Shown in pieces: positions 27,133 through 35,334 of a DNA stretch of 64,000 bases. The stretch comes from RGIG4079 sp045531405 (GTDB lineage Bacteria; Bacteroidota; Bacteroidia; Bacteroidales; Muribaculaceae). The position numbers and the translations under genes were made by a program. Positions within the stretch are counted from its first letter, which is position 1. Every line of letters starts with the position of its first letter. The notes beneath the pieces are model-generated. The model was not told where the DNA came from. It ran no database searches and saw only the letters and a program-made list of their open reading frames with translations. The stretch is from NCBI GenBank assembly GCA_045531405.1, contig JAZSDX010000076.1, positions 1-64,000 of the forward strand. The letters run 5' to 3'.

Positions 27133-28233
27133 ATGGATCACAAACAAATACCAAAATACATAACTTTACCACTATCTAAACTTTATGAGTGTGTGGTAAA
27201 CATGCGTAATAGGCTATTTGACTGGGGGGTATTAAAACAAGTAGAATTTGACATCCCCATTGTGGTCGTTGGAAATATTGCAGTAGGAGGGACCGGCAAG
27301 ACTCCCCACACTGAATATATCATAAAAGAGCTAAGTAATAAATTCAACATTGGAGTTATCAGTCGAGGATATAAACGAAAAACCAAAGGTTTTTTATTAG
27401 CGACGAATCAGTCATCACCAAATGACATTGGAGATGAACCATACCAAATATATCACAAATTCAATGGTTCAATACATGTTGCCGTTTGTGAAAATCGACG
27501 AAAGGGTATTAGAGAATTACTAAAGATTAACAACAATATTAATCTTATTTTACTTGATGATGCTTTTCAACATAGATATGTAAAACCAACGGTATCTATT
27601 CTACTAACTGAGTTTAGTCGGCCTTTATTCTATGACAATATGTTACCTCATGGCAATTTGAGAGAACCTATCCAAGCTTTAGGTCGTGCAGACATGGTAG
27701 TTGTAACAAAGTGTCCTGAACAAATTAAGCCAATGGAATCAAGGATATTTAATAAAAATCTTAAAACATTCCCTTATCAACATTTATCGTTTTCAAAATA
27801 TGCATATGGTCAATTAATTCCATTATTTCCCGATAAAACCAATTTTATTCCATATCTTGATTGGCTAAATAATGATGATGTTATTTATGCGATTTCGGGA
27901 ATAGGCAATCCAAGACCATTTATTAGATATCTTAAATCGTATAATTCAACGGTTAAAATTTCTATTTTCCCTGATCATCACAATTTTAGCCAAAAAGACA
28001 TTGATTTTATACATAAAAGATTCATATCATTAGATGCTAATAACAAATTTATAGTTACGACCGAAAAAGATGCCGTAAGATTAATGAATTTACCCAATTT
28101 TCCCAAAGAACTTATGCCATATATATACTATCTCCCTATAGAAGTTGATTTTTTAGAAGTTGGAGATGACACACATTTTATCAATACACTAACAGCATTA
28201 ATCAAACAACACAAAAAGTCAAATATTAACTAA
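27133..28233 (+). CDS. lpxK: Tetraacyldisaccharide 4'-kinase LpxK
   Basis: A 366-residue P-loop kinase with the Walker A GNIAVGGTGKTP at 47-58 and a hydrophobic N-terminal membrane-associated segment. LLDDAFQHRYVKP is the conserved Asp-rich segment and PHGNLREP follows. It phosphorylates the 4' position of the lipid A disaccharide precursor. It lies 15 bp after sppA and 10 bp before the phosphorylase gene. Together with the LpxD/C/A cluster at 57.6-60.8 kb it shows an active lipid A pathway. Confidence 0.96.
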   Translation: MDHKQIPKYITLPLSKLYECVVNMRNRLFDWGVLKQVEFDIPIVVVGNIAVGGTGKTPHTEYIIKELSNKFNIGVISRGYKRKTKGFLLATNQSSPNDIGDEPYQIYHKFNGSIHVAVCENRRKGIRELLKINNNINLILLDDAFQHRYVKPTVSILLTEFSRPLFYDNMLPHGNLREPIQALGRADMVVVTKCPEQIKPMESRIFNKNLKTFPYQHLSFSKYAYGQLIPLFPDKTNFIPYLDWLNNDDVIYAISGIGNPRPFIRYLKSYNSTVKISIFPDHHNFSQKDIDFIHKRFISLDANNKFIVTTEKDAVRLMNLPNFPKELMPYIYYLPIEVDFLEVGDDTHFINTLTALIKQHKKSNIN

Positions 28234-28243
28234 ATTATATATC

Positions 28244-29056
28244 ATGATTGAATCTATAATTGAGACCTCTAATTATATTAAATCTAAAGTTAATAATTTA
28301 CCTAAAACAGCGATTATATTAGGTACTGGGCTTGGTGCGCTAGTCGAACACATTGAAGACGCACAATATATACCATATTGTGATATTCCCAATTTCCCTA
28401 TTTCTACCGTTGAAGGGCATAGTGGAAATTTAATATTTGGGACATTAGGAGGAAAACGTGTTATGGCAATGCAGGGACGTTTTCATTATTACGAAGGCTA
28501 TAATATGAAAGAAGTTACATTCCCGATTCGCATAATGAAAGAGTTAGGTATTGAGACTTTATTTGTTAGCAATGCTGCCGGAGGAATGAATAAAGAATTT
28601 AAGGTAGGAGATATTATGATAATTACCGATCATATAAATTTATTTCCAGAGAATCCTCTTCGAGGGAAAAATTATAATGAATTAGGACCTCGATTTCCCG
28701 CAATGACAGAAGCATATAGCCACAGACTTATCAATATAGCTGATGAAATTGCAAAAGAAAGAAATATCCGAGTTATGCATGGGGTGTATGTCGGAACTGC
28801 AGGTCCTACATTTGAAACTCCTTCAGAATATGAATTCTTCCGTATAATAGGTGGAGATGCTGTCGGGATGTCAACTGTGCCGGAAGTTATTGTTGCCAAT
28901 CATGCTTCAATAGAAGTTTTTGGTATATCTGTAATAACAGACCTTGGTGGCAAAGACATCACAGAGATCCCCACCCATGAGGATGTTCAGAAAGCCGCGA
29001 CAAAAGCTCAACCAAAAATGGTTGAAATCATGCAAAATCTTATTATGCGTATATAA
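28244..29056 (+). CDS. punA: Purine nucleoside phosphorylase, trimeric PNP family
   Basis: A 270-residue PNP/MTAP-family enzyme. GTGLG is at 27-31, EGHSG at 57-61, RFHYYEGY at 79-86 and NAAGG at 110-114. Glu191 (GPTFETP) binds the purine, and GMSTVPEV is at 208-215. At the position that in human PNP is Asn243 (specific for 6-oxopurines) this protein has Asp233 (VITDLG), as in adenine-type methylthioadenosine phosphorylases. The family is certain, but guanosine/inosine specificity should not be assumed. It is third in the sppA operon, with thiL 2 bp downstream. Confidence 0.88.
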   Translation: MIESIIETSNYIKSKVNNLPKTAIILGTGLGALVEHIEDAQYIPYCDIPNFPISTVEGHSGNLIFGTLGGKRVMAMQGRFHYYEGYNMKEVTFPIRIMKELGIETLFVSNAAGGMNKEFKVGDIMIITDHINLFPENPLRGKNYNELGPRFPAMTEAYSHRLINIADEIAKERNIRVMHGVYVGTAGPTFETPSEYEFFRIIGGDAVGMSTVPEVIVANHASIEVFGISVITDLGGKDITEIPTHEDVQKAATKAQPKMVEIMQNLIMRI

Positions 29057-29058
29057 TT

Positions 29059-30090
29059 ATGAGTGAAAAAGAAACCGAAATATCTCAAATTGGTGAATTT
29101 GGGTTAATCAAACAACTAACAAATGACATTACATTTGTCAACCCAACAACTATAAAAGGTTGTGGTGATGATTGTGCAGTTATAAAATACACAAATGAAG
29201 ATACATTAGTAACTACTGATATCTTAATGGAAGGTGTACATTTCGATTTAACATATGTGCCCCTTAAACATTTGGGATATAAAGCTGCAATCGTAAATTT
29301 CTCCGATATTTATGCAATGAATGGCAAACCTCAGCAAATCGTAGTTGCATTAGGAATATCAAAACGCTTTACAGTAGAACACATTGAAGCCTTATATAGT
29401 GGGATTAAACTTGCATGTGACATTTATGGAGTTGATTTAGTTGGTGGCGACACAACTTCATCTCGCTCTGGCTTAACCATTAGCATCACATGTATTGGCT
29501 CTGCATCAACCGAAAAAATAGTCTATCGCAATGGCGCAAAAGATACTGATTTAATATGCGTCAGTGGTGATCTTGGAGCTGCATATATGGGGCTACAGTT
29601 ACTTGAACGAGAAAAAATTGCATCTGCTGGGCAACCCGACTTTCAGCCACAATTCCAAGGCAAAGAATATATTATAGAACGTCAGCTAAAACCAGAAGCA
29701 AGAAAAGACATTATAACTGAATTAGACAAGCTAAACATTATTCCAACTTCTATGATTGACATATCAGACGGGCTATCTTCTGAGATTCTTCATATATGCC
29801 AACAAAGCAACATAGGTTGTAGAATATACGAAGACCGTATCCCTATCGACTATCAAACTGCAATTATGGCCGAAGAACTCAATATGAATCTTGTCACAGC
29901 TGCATTAAATGGTGGAGAAGACTACGAACTACTATTTACTGTTCCATTACACCAACACGATCAAATTGAAAAACTCAAAGGAGTTAAAATTATTGGACAC
30001 ATAACCAAAGAAGATTTAGGTTGCGCACTAATTACCAGAGATGGAAATGAGATCCAATTAATAGCACAAGGGTGGAATCACTTAAAATAA
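29059..30090 (+). CDS. thiL: Thiamine-monophosphate kinase ThiL
   Basis: A 343-residue PurM-like ATPase that phosphorylates thiamine monophosphate to the active diphosphate. Visible blocks are CGDDCAV (about 35-41), VTTDILMEGVHF, NFSDIYAMNG, GGDTTSS and the C-terminal GGEDYELLF. It is the last gene of the sppA-lpxK-punA unit, 2 bp after the phosphorylase, and is followed by a hairpin. Its product feeds the cofactor of MenD encoded at 8.9 kb, though the genes are unlinked. Confidence 0.95.
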   Translation: MSEKETEISQIGEFGLIKQLTNDITFVNPTTIKGCGDDCAVIKYTNEDTLVTTDILMEGVHFDLTYVPLKHLGYKAAIVNFSDIYAMNGKPQQIVVALGISKRFTVEHIEALYSGIKLACDIYGVDLVGGDTTSSRSGLTISITCIGSASTEKIVYRNGAKDTDLICVSGDLGAAYMGLQLLEREKIASAGQPDFQPQFQGKEYIIERQLKPEARKDIITELDKLNIIPTSMIDISDGLSSEILHICQQSNIGCRIYEDRIPIDYQTAIMAEELNMNLVTAALNGGEDYELLFTVPLHQHDQIEKLKGVKIIGHITKEDLGCALITRDGNEIQLIAQGWNHLK

Positions 30091-30092
30091 AT

Positions 30093-30120
30093 AATTAGGT
30101 CACATATGTGGCCTAATTTT
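30093..30120 (+). terminator. Terminator after thiL
   Basis: AATTAGG (30093-30099) pairs with CCTAATT (30112-30118) around the self-complementary CACATATGTG, with a U-G pair between; a short T-run follows. Confidence 0.65.
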
Positions 30121-30175
30121 ATCAATCCAATCTCTAAAATCATAAAATCTGTTAGTCCGATTCAAAATAAATTAG

Positions 30176-30183
30176 TAAATTTG
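30176..30183 (+). promoter_or_regulatory. -7 element for nusB
   Basis: TAAATTTG matches TAnnTTTG, 31 bp before the nusB ATG and after the thiL terminator. Confidence 0.5.
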
Positions 30184-30214
30184 TAACATTAAATCAAAAT
30201 AGAACATTTTACTT

Positions 30215-31618
30215 ATGATTAATCGAATCTTAATTAGAATAAAAGTTATACAAATTCTTTATTCTTATTTATTAACTCGTGAGGAGTTTAGTATTGAATC
30301 TCCGTCTGACAATATCTCAAAAGACAAGAAATATTCCTATACAATCTATTTTGATTTGTTATTATTGATTTTAAGATTATCCGGATATAATATTGGCAAT
30401 AATTCAAATGGCATAAAAAATAATTTATCTGACAACTCATTAGCTAAAATTCTTCTAAGCAATGATGAAATTAGAGCTATCATAGTTGCCAATTCACACA
30501 ACCTATCATATTATGATGATATAATCTTAAGCCTAAATAATGCAATTATTTCGTCTTCAATTTATAAAGATTACCTCAAAAGTCAGCATCCAACCATTGA
30601 TGATGATGTAAAATTTTGGAGCGTTGTAATTAAGTCTATTATTATTAAAAATAATCTTTTCATTGAAGCTTCTCGCAAAAATGATTTATTTACCATAAAT
30701 GGTTTTGAAGCGGGATGTACGATGGTTATAAACACTCTCAATGAAATAAACGACAACAAGACATCTTTATACAATGCAAAAAACGCATTAACCACATCAT
30801 TAAATAAATCTTATGAGCTCTATTTTTGCATTTTCAATTTAATGATTGGATTAACAAACCTTCAAACTCAACAAATTGAAGCAGCTAAGAATAAACATCT
30901 TCCATCTGTCGAGGATCTAAATCCTAATACTCGATTTATTGACAACAAATTCATCAATGAAATTAAAATAAACTCTAATTTTGAGGAAGGTTTATCTAAA
31001 ACATCTATTAATTGGATTGATGAACCCATTTTACTACAAAACATTCTCAATTCAATAATTTCATCTGACATATATACAAAATATATGTCAAAACCAACGA
31101 ATAGTATTGCTGATGATTGTGAATTTTGGAAAAATATCTTAAAAAATATCATATTCAATAATGATGATTTTAATGAGTTATTAGAATCAAAATCAGCTTA
31201 TTGGAATGACGATTTACATATTATTGGAACTTTCGTATTCAAAACCATTAAACAATATGCTAATAATCCAGGTGTGGAATTATTGCCTATTAAACAATAT
31301 AAAGACATCGAAGATTCTCAATTTGGCTTAATCCTTTTTGATGAAACAATCAAGAATTTTGAATTATACCAAAGTTATATCAATAAATTTATTTGTAAAC
31401 ATTGGGACTTTGATAGATTGGCATTTATGGACATTGTTGTAATGACAACTGCGATTGCAGAAATGATTAAATTCCCATTGATTCCAATTCCCGTTACTCT
31501 AAATGAATATATTGAGATTGCAAATAGTTATAGCACGGCAAAAAGCGGACAATTTATCAACGGAATCTTGTATTCTGTAATAAATTTCTTAAAAAGCGAA
31601 GGACTCTTGAACAAATAA
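30215..31618 (+). CDS. nusB: Transcription antitermination factor NusB with duplicated N-terminal region
   Basis: A 467-residue protein, far longer than E. coli NusB (139) and longer than the roughly 310 residues I recall for Bacteroides NusB. The start MINRILIRIKVIQILYSYL is the NusB first helix and the end (DRLAFMDIVVM ... YSTAKSGQFINGIL) is the conserved NusB C-terminus. Between them lie two related units. SYTIYFDLLLLILRLS (41-56) matches SYELYFCIFNLMIGLT (199-214). IISSSIYKDY...FWSVVIKSIII (111-144) matches IISSDIYTKY...FWKNILKNIIF (281-314). The core role is rRNA antitermination with NusE; the extra unit is unexplained. Its own promoter precedes it. Confidence 0.88.
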   Translation: MINRILIRIKVIQILYSYLLTREEFSIESPSDNISKDKKYSYTIYFDLLLLILRLSGYNIGNNSNGIKNNLSDNSLAKILLSNDEIRAIIVANSHNLSYYDDIILSLNNAIISSSIYKDYLKSQHPTIDDDVKFWSVVIKSIIIKNNLFIEASRKNDLFTINGFEAGCTMVINTLNEINDNKTSLYNAKNALTTSLNKSYELYFCIFNLMIGLTNLQTQQIEAAKNKHLPSVEDLNPNTRFIDNKFINEIKINSNFEEGLSKTSINWIDEPILLQNILNSIISSDIYTKYMSKPTNSIADDCEFWKNILKNIIFNNDDFNELLESKSAYWNDDLHIIGTFVFKTIKQYANNPGVELLPIKQYKDIEDSQFGLILFDETIKNFELYQSYINKFICKHWDFDRLAFMDIVVMTTAIAEMIKFPLIPIPVTLNEYIEIANSYSTAKSGQFINGILYSVINFLKSEGLLNK

Positions 31619-31632
31619 TCAACAAAAACTAT

Positions 31633-31640
31633 TATTTTTG
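31633..31640 (+). promoter_or_regulatory. -7 element for yajC
   Basis: TATTTTTG matches TAnnTTTG, 35 bp before the yajC ATG. Confidence 0.45.
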
Positions 31641-31675
31641 TATAAGTTTATTCAATCAATAAATATATATAAATT

Positions 31676-32005
31676 ATGCTTACAAATTTGATTTCATTAC
31701 AAACTGCCCCTACAAATGATTGGTCTGGCATCATTATGATTGTTGCATTAGTTGCAATTTTCTATTTTTTCATGATACGTCCCCAACAAAAACGACAAAA
31801 AGAAATTCGCAAATTTCGAGAAAACTTAAAAGTAGGAGACAAAGTCATTACTGCTGGAGGAATTTATGGTAAAATTCGCAATGTAAATGACACAACATTC
31901 CAAATTGAGATTGCCGAAGGAGTTAAAATTATAATTGATAAAGGATCGGTTTATCCATCTGCTGCAGATGCCGCACAAGAAACAAATAACGACGTCCAAA
32001 AATAA
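31676..32005 (+). CDS. yajC: Preprotein translocase accessory subunit YajC
   Basis: A 109-residue protein with one membrane span (about residues 17-35), followed at once by the family motif FMIRPQQKRQKE. A basic, then strand-rich cytosolic domain (GDKVITAGGIYGKI) follows. YajC joins SecDF at the Sec translocon. It sits between nusB and the YbbR-like gene, the usual Bacteroidetes order, with a hairpin before the next gene. Confidence 0.94.
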   Translation: MLTNLISLQTAPTNDWSGIIMIVALVAIFYFFMIRPQQKRQKEIRKFRENLKVGDKVITAGGIYGKIRNVNDTTFQIEIAEGVKIIIDKGSVYPSAADAAQETNNDVQK

Positions 32006-32032
32006 TTATAATCCTGCGATCTAATAATTTAA

Positions 32033-32059
32033 GAGCCTATTCAATTCTTGAGTAGGCTC
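32033..32059 (+). promoter_or_regulatory. Hairpin between yajC and the ybbR-like gene
   Basis: GAGCCTA (32033-32039) pairs with TAGGCTC (32053-32059) around a 13-nt loop, 15 nt before the ATG at 32075. There is no T-run, so it may be an RNA-processing or translation-control element rather than a terminator. Confidence 0.4.
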
Positions 32060-32074
32060 ATTATACATAATTAT

Positions 32075-33040
32075 ATGAATATAAATAACCACATTAAAAA
32101 TATTCGCAGTGAACTACGAAGTGCAAGAGGTCAAAAATTCTTGCAATTTACACTATTTATTTTTATTTCATTTATATTTTGGTTTGCACTAACCTTAAAT
32201 GAAGAATTTAGACATGAAATAACATATCCTATTAAAGTCTCAAATACCCCTGATAGTATTACCCTTATATCCAATGTCCCTAATTCTATTAAAATAAATA
32301 TATCTGCAAAAGGATATTTATTTCTTAAAAACAAACTAAAACCCAATCAAATTTTTAATATTGATTTTTCTAAATATCGAAACAATAGAAATTGTTTACA
32401 ACTTGGCAATTCTGAATTACAAGAAATAACTCGAGATATATTTGGGACAAACAATCAAATCAATTCATTTTCAATTGATTCAATAAATATATTTTATACA
32501 AATAAACCTGGCAAAATTGTAGCATTAAAAATCAATGCGACCCCAATCGTTGAAAGTCGTTATATCATTAACTCCCCCATAAAATCTAATCTCGATAAAG
32601 TTGCATTATATTCTATTGACAACATCCCCGACAGCATTCTTTCTGTTGAAACAGAACATATTACATGCGACAATCTCAACTCAACCACTATCATCAAAGC
32701 AAAAGTTATTGCTCCTAAAGGCATTCGAGTAATACCTGATTCTGTAGATATTACGATTCCCGTAGAGCCTCTTATTTCTAAAAGGAGAGTAATAAATATT
32801 GATATTATAAATTCTCCTGAGGATTGTAGGTTAATAATTTTTCCTTCACAGGTTGAAATAAATTATCTTATTCCTAAAAGTCTTTTCAATAAAGAGGTGA
32901 AATATATAAAAGCTTCTGTTGACTATAACGATATATCTCAACATGCTAACAAATTACCAATTTATATGTCAGATATACCAAGTAATTACCGAAGTGTAAC
33001 ATGCTCAGTTGATAGCGTTGAATATATTATAGAACAATGA
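32075..33040 (+). CDS. YbbR-like domain protein (CdaR-related)
   Basis: A 321-residue protein with a cytosolic N-terminus, one membrane span (about residues 24-44 of this start) and a long extracytoplasmic part with repeated beta-rich YbbR-type segments (for example around ITYPIKVSNTPDS and VTIPVEPL). In Firmicutes YbbR/CdaR controls the diadenylate cyclase CdaA, but no cdaA is adjacent here, so that role is not implied. The open frame begins at a TTG at 32048, inside a hairpin; ATG 32075 is the better start. It overlaps coaE by 4 bp. Confidence 0.8.
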   Translation: MNINNHIKNIRSELRSARGQKFLQFTLFIFISFIFWFALTLNEEFRHEITYPIKVSNTPDSITLISNVPNSIKINISAKGYLFLKNKLKPNQIFNIDFSKYRNNRNCLQLGNSELQEITRDIFGTNNQINSFSIDSINIFYTNKPGKIVALKINATPIVESRYIINSPIKSNLDKVALYSIDNIPDSILSVETEHITCDNLNSTTIIKAKVIAPKGIRVIPDSVDITIPVEPLISKRRVINIDIINSPEDCRLIIFPSQVEINYLIPKSLFNKEVKYIKASVDYNDISQHANKLPIYMSDIPSNYRSVTCSVDSVEYIIEQ

Positions 33041-33615
33041 AGCAAAAACTTATAGCCATCACAGGAGGTATTGGTAGTGGAAAGTCTGTCATCTCCAAAA
33101 TTCTTAAAATTTTGGGATATAATATTTATGATTGTGATACGAATGCCAAAATTTTAATGGACAATAGTCCTGAGATTAAAAAAGAGCTATTTTGCAACAT
33201 ATCTCCAACAGTAATTAAGCCAAATGGTGACATTGATAGAGTAGAACTTGCTAATATTGTTTTTAACAATAACACTCTTCTTGAAAGACTAAATTCCATT
33301 GTCCATTCTGCTGTAGAAAAAGATATACAAAGGTGGACTATACAACATAAATCGCAAACACCTCTATTTATTGAAACCGCAATTCTTTATCAAAGTGGAT
33401 TAAATCGCATTGTAAATGAGGTTTGGGATATCTATGCACCCCAAGATATTAGAATTAAGCGAGTAATGTCACGAAATAATTTTACAGTCGAACAAGTTTT
33501 ATCTCGAATAAAATCACAACAAATACACATTGCAAATCCCCATAAAAACACCATACACATCACAAACGACAATTTCACAATGCTTCTTCCTCAAATACTA
33601 CAACTCATCAATTAA
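33037..33615 (+). CDS. coaE: Dephospho-CoA kinase CoaE
   Basis: A 192-residue P-loop kinase carrying the last step of CoA synthesis. The Walker A GGIGSGKS is at 10-17, the DCD segment (YDCDTNAK) follows, and the LID arginines are in RIKRVMSRN. The start overlaps the upstream stop (ATGA). Its 3' end overlaps the convergent nitrilase gene by 18 bp. Confidence 0.95.
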   Translation: MKQKLIAITGGIGSGKSVISKILKILGYNIYDCDTNAKILMDNSPEIKKELFCNISPTVIKPNGDIDRVELANIVFNNNTLLERLNSIVHSAVEKDIQRWTIQHKSQTPLFIETAILYQSGLNRIVNEVWDIYAPQDIRIKRVMSRNNFTVEQVLSRIKSQQIHIANPHKNTIHITNDNFTMLLPQILQLIN

Positions 33616-34398
33616 CTTAAATGTATCTGCTTCCATGTTAATTGCATATTGTTCTCGATAAAGCCCCAGTTGTTTTTTATCTAAAATTGCATATGCAATT
33701 TTTGAAGACTTATTTGATGCCTTTGAAATTATATCCCCATTATAATTAACTACAATGGAACTATTATAATTTCCAACATCATCTACTCCTGAACGATTTG
33801 CTCCAACTACATAATATTGATTTTCTATTGCTCTTGCTATTAATAGATGTTCCCAAATATTTTCTCTTTCTTTCGGCCAATTTGCAGGGACTAACATCAA
33901 ATCTATTTTATTTTTCACATTTCTGCACCATACTGGGAAATATATATCAAAGCACACCAACATTGATATATTCCACCCTCTATATCTAATAATCGGAGAT
34001 TGCTCTTTCCCTCGAGCATAACATTTTTCTTCTGAATTTGATGAATTTAAGTGCCTTTTATCATAATATGTTATTTCGCCCGTTGGTTCAACAAAAAACG
34101 CTCGATTACAATAGGTTAATCCTTCTTTTGCTAAATAACTTCCACATATCGCAACTCCAAAAAATTGAGCCCAACGAATCAAATTAACTATAGACGCTCC
34201 ACTTTCAGTTTCTGACATTTCATAAAGGTGTTCTGTCGTTGAGACAAAGCCAGTGCTAAAAAGCTCAGGTAATACAACAACATCGGTATCCGGATCTATT
34301 TTACTTAAATGTTCTGCAACTGTGATAATATTATCTTCTTTATCACCCCAAGTTATATCATGTGATATTATTGCAACTTTTAATTGAGTATATGACAT
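33598..34398 (-). CDS. Nitrilase-superfamily amidase (omega-amidase / YafV-like)
   Basis: A 266-residue carbon-nitrogen hydrolase with the Glu-Lys-Cys triad: Glu45 (PELFSTGF), Lys114 (DKRHL) and Cys149 (VCFDIYFP). The sequence around the triad is nearest to YafV/omega-amidase proteins, which hydrolyse 2-oxoglutaramate or related monoamides, a repair-type role. It is the last gene of the minus-strand thrA-to-amidase run, 10 bp after the acyltransferase, and overlaps coaE by 18 bp. Confidence 0.87.
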   Translation of the reverse strand: MSYTQLKVAIISHDITWGDKEDNIITVAEHLSKIDPDTDVVVLPELFSTGFVSTTEHLYEMSETESGASIVNLIRWAQFFGVAICGSYLAKEGLTYCNRAFFVEPTGEITYYDKRHLNSSNSEEKCYARGKEQSPIIRYRGWNISMLVCFDIYFPVWCRNVKNKIDLMLVPANWPKERENIWEHLLIARAIENQYYVVGANRSGVDDVGNYNSSIVVNYNGDIISKASNKSSKIAYAILDKKQLGLYREQYAINMEADTFKLIDEL

Positions 34399-34408
34399 TC
34401 TAATAATT

Positions 34409-34951
34409 TTAATCTGTACAAAATTTCTCTGGATAATATGCTTTTGCGTCTTTATAATATTTTTTTATTCTACACATATCATCCTCAACGTTATCTGTTA
34501 CAAAAAATTCGTCTTTTACATAGATATATCGATTCTTAAAATCAAATTTTCCCAATAAAATTGGTATATTAGCCCCCTTTGCTATACGCAAAAAGCCAGT
34601 CCGCCATTGGCTAACTCGTTTTCTTGTACCCTCAGGAGTTATAGCCAAACAAAGATTATCTGATTTATTAAACTTAGTAATTAGTACATCAACTAAAGAT
34701 GAGCCTCGTTTCTTGGGGACCGGGATTCCACCTATTATTCTAAATACAAATCCTAATGGAAAAAAGAACCAAGATTCTTTCATTAAGAATCCGGCTTTCC
34801 GCCCAATTGACAAATATGCTAATTTCCCAAGAATAAAATCCCAATTGCTTGTATGTGGAGCGACACATATTATGCATTTAGGATAGTTGGGGGCTGTAAC
34901 AACTACATGCCACCCAGCTATCCTCAAAATCCATTTTGCCAATAACTTCAT
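34409..34951 (-). CDS. Lysophospholipid acyltransferase family protein (PlsC-like)
   Basis: A 180-residue glycerolipid acyltransferase domain. The HX4D motif is His33 to Asp38 (HTSNWD), a GIPVPKKRG segment follows, and PEGTR is at 106-110. It is shorter than most PlsC proteins (about 240), matching a small Bacteroidetes subfamily found alongside housekeeping genes. The substrate (lyso-phosphatidate or another lysolipid) cannot be told. It starts 4 bp after the small unknown gene. Confidence 0.83.
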   Translation of the reverse strand: MKLLAKWILRIAGWHVVVTAPNYPKCIICVAPHTSNWDFILGKLAYLSIGRKAGFLMKESWFFFPLGFVFRIIGGIPVPKKRGSSLVDVLITKFNKSDNLCLAITPEGTRKRVSQWRTGFLRIAKGANIPILLGKFDFKNRYIYVKDEFFVTDNVEDDMCRIKKYYKDAKAYYPEKFCTD

Positions 34952-34955
34952 TAAG

Positions 34956-35318
34956 TTATCGATTTAATGCTTTTTTATTTGCATCTTTCTGTGCTTGAGG
35001 CAAAAGTACATTCATTGAATTTACCACGTCTTGCACCTTTTGATAAAATTCGTTTCTCAATGTTTTATATGCTTTATGAAAATATTTTGCTCGCGCGATA
35101 GAATACACATGCGAATTTTCAAAATCTCTTGCCACTTTATCAAACGAAAAAGAAATCTTTTTAAGTGTCTCGGTTTGCAATGAAGCTATTTCAAAAATTA
35201 TATCTTGCAATTTATTAACGTCAATACCTTCTACCGATTTCATTGCTAATATGCATTCTCCGGCTAAATCACCACATGCATATCTAATTTGCTTTTTTAA
35301 TAATCTTTTGTTTGCCAT
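34956..35318 (-). CDS. Conserved small helical protein of unknown function
   Basis: A 120-residue protein predicted from composition to be almost wholly alpha-helical, with no membrane span, signal or known motif. It begins MANKRLLKKQIRYACGDLAG and has basic ends and amphipathic heptads in the middle (LQDIIFEIASLQTETLKKI). Position in the thrC-acyltransferase run, 16 bp after thrC, supports it being a real gene. I recall such a gene in related Bacteroidales genomes but do not know a function. Confidence 0.72.
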   Translation of the reverse strand: MANKRLLKKQIRYACGDLAGECILAMKSVEGIDVNKLQDIIFEIASLQTETLKKISFSFDKVARDFENSHVYSIARAKYFHKAYKTLRNEFYQKVQDVVNSMNVLLPQAQKDANKKALNR

Positions 35319-35334
35319 AATAATTTATTTTAGA

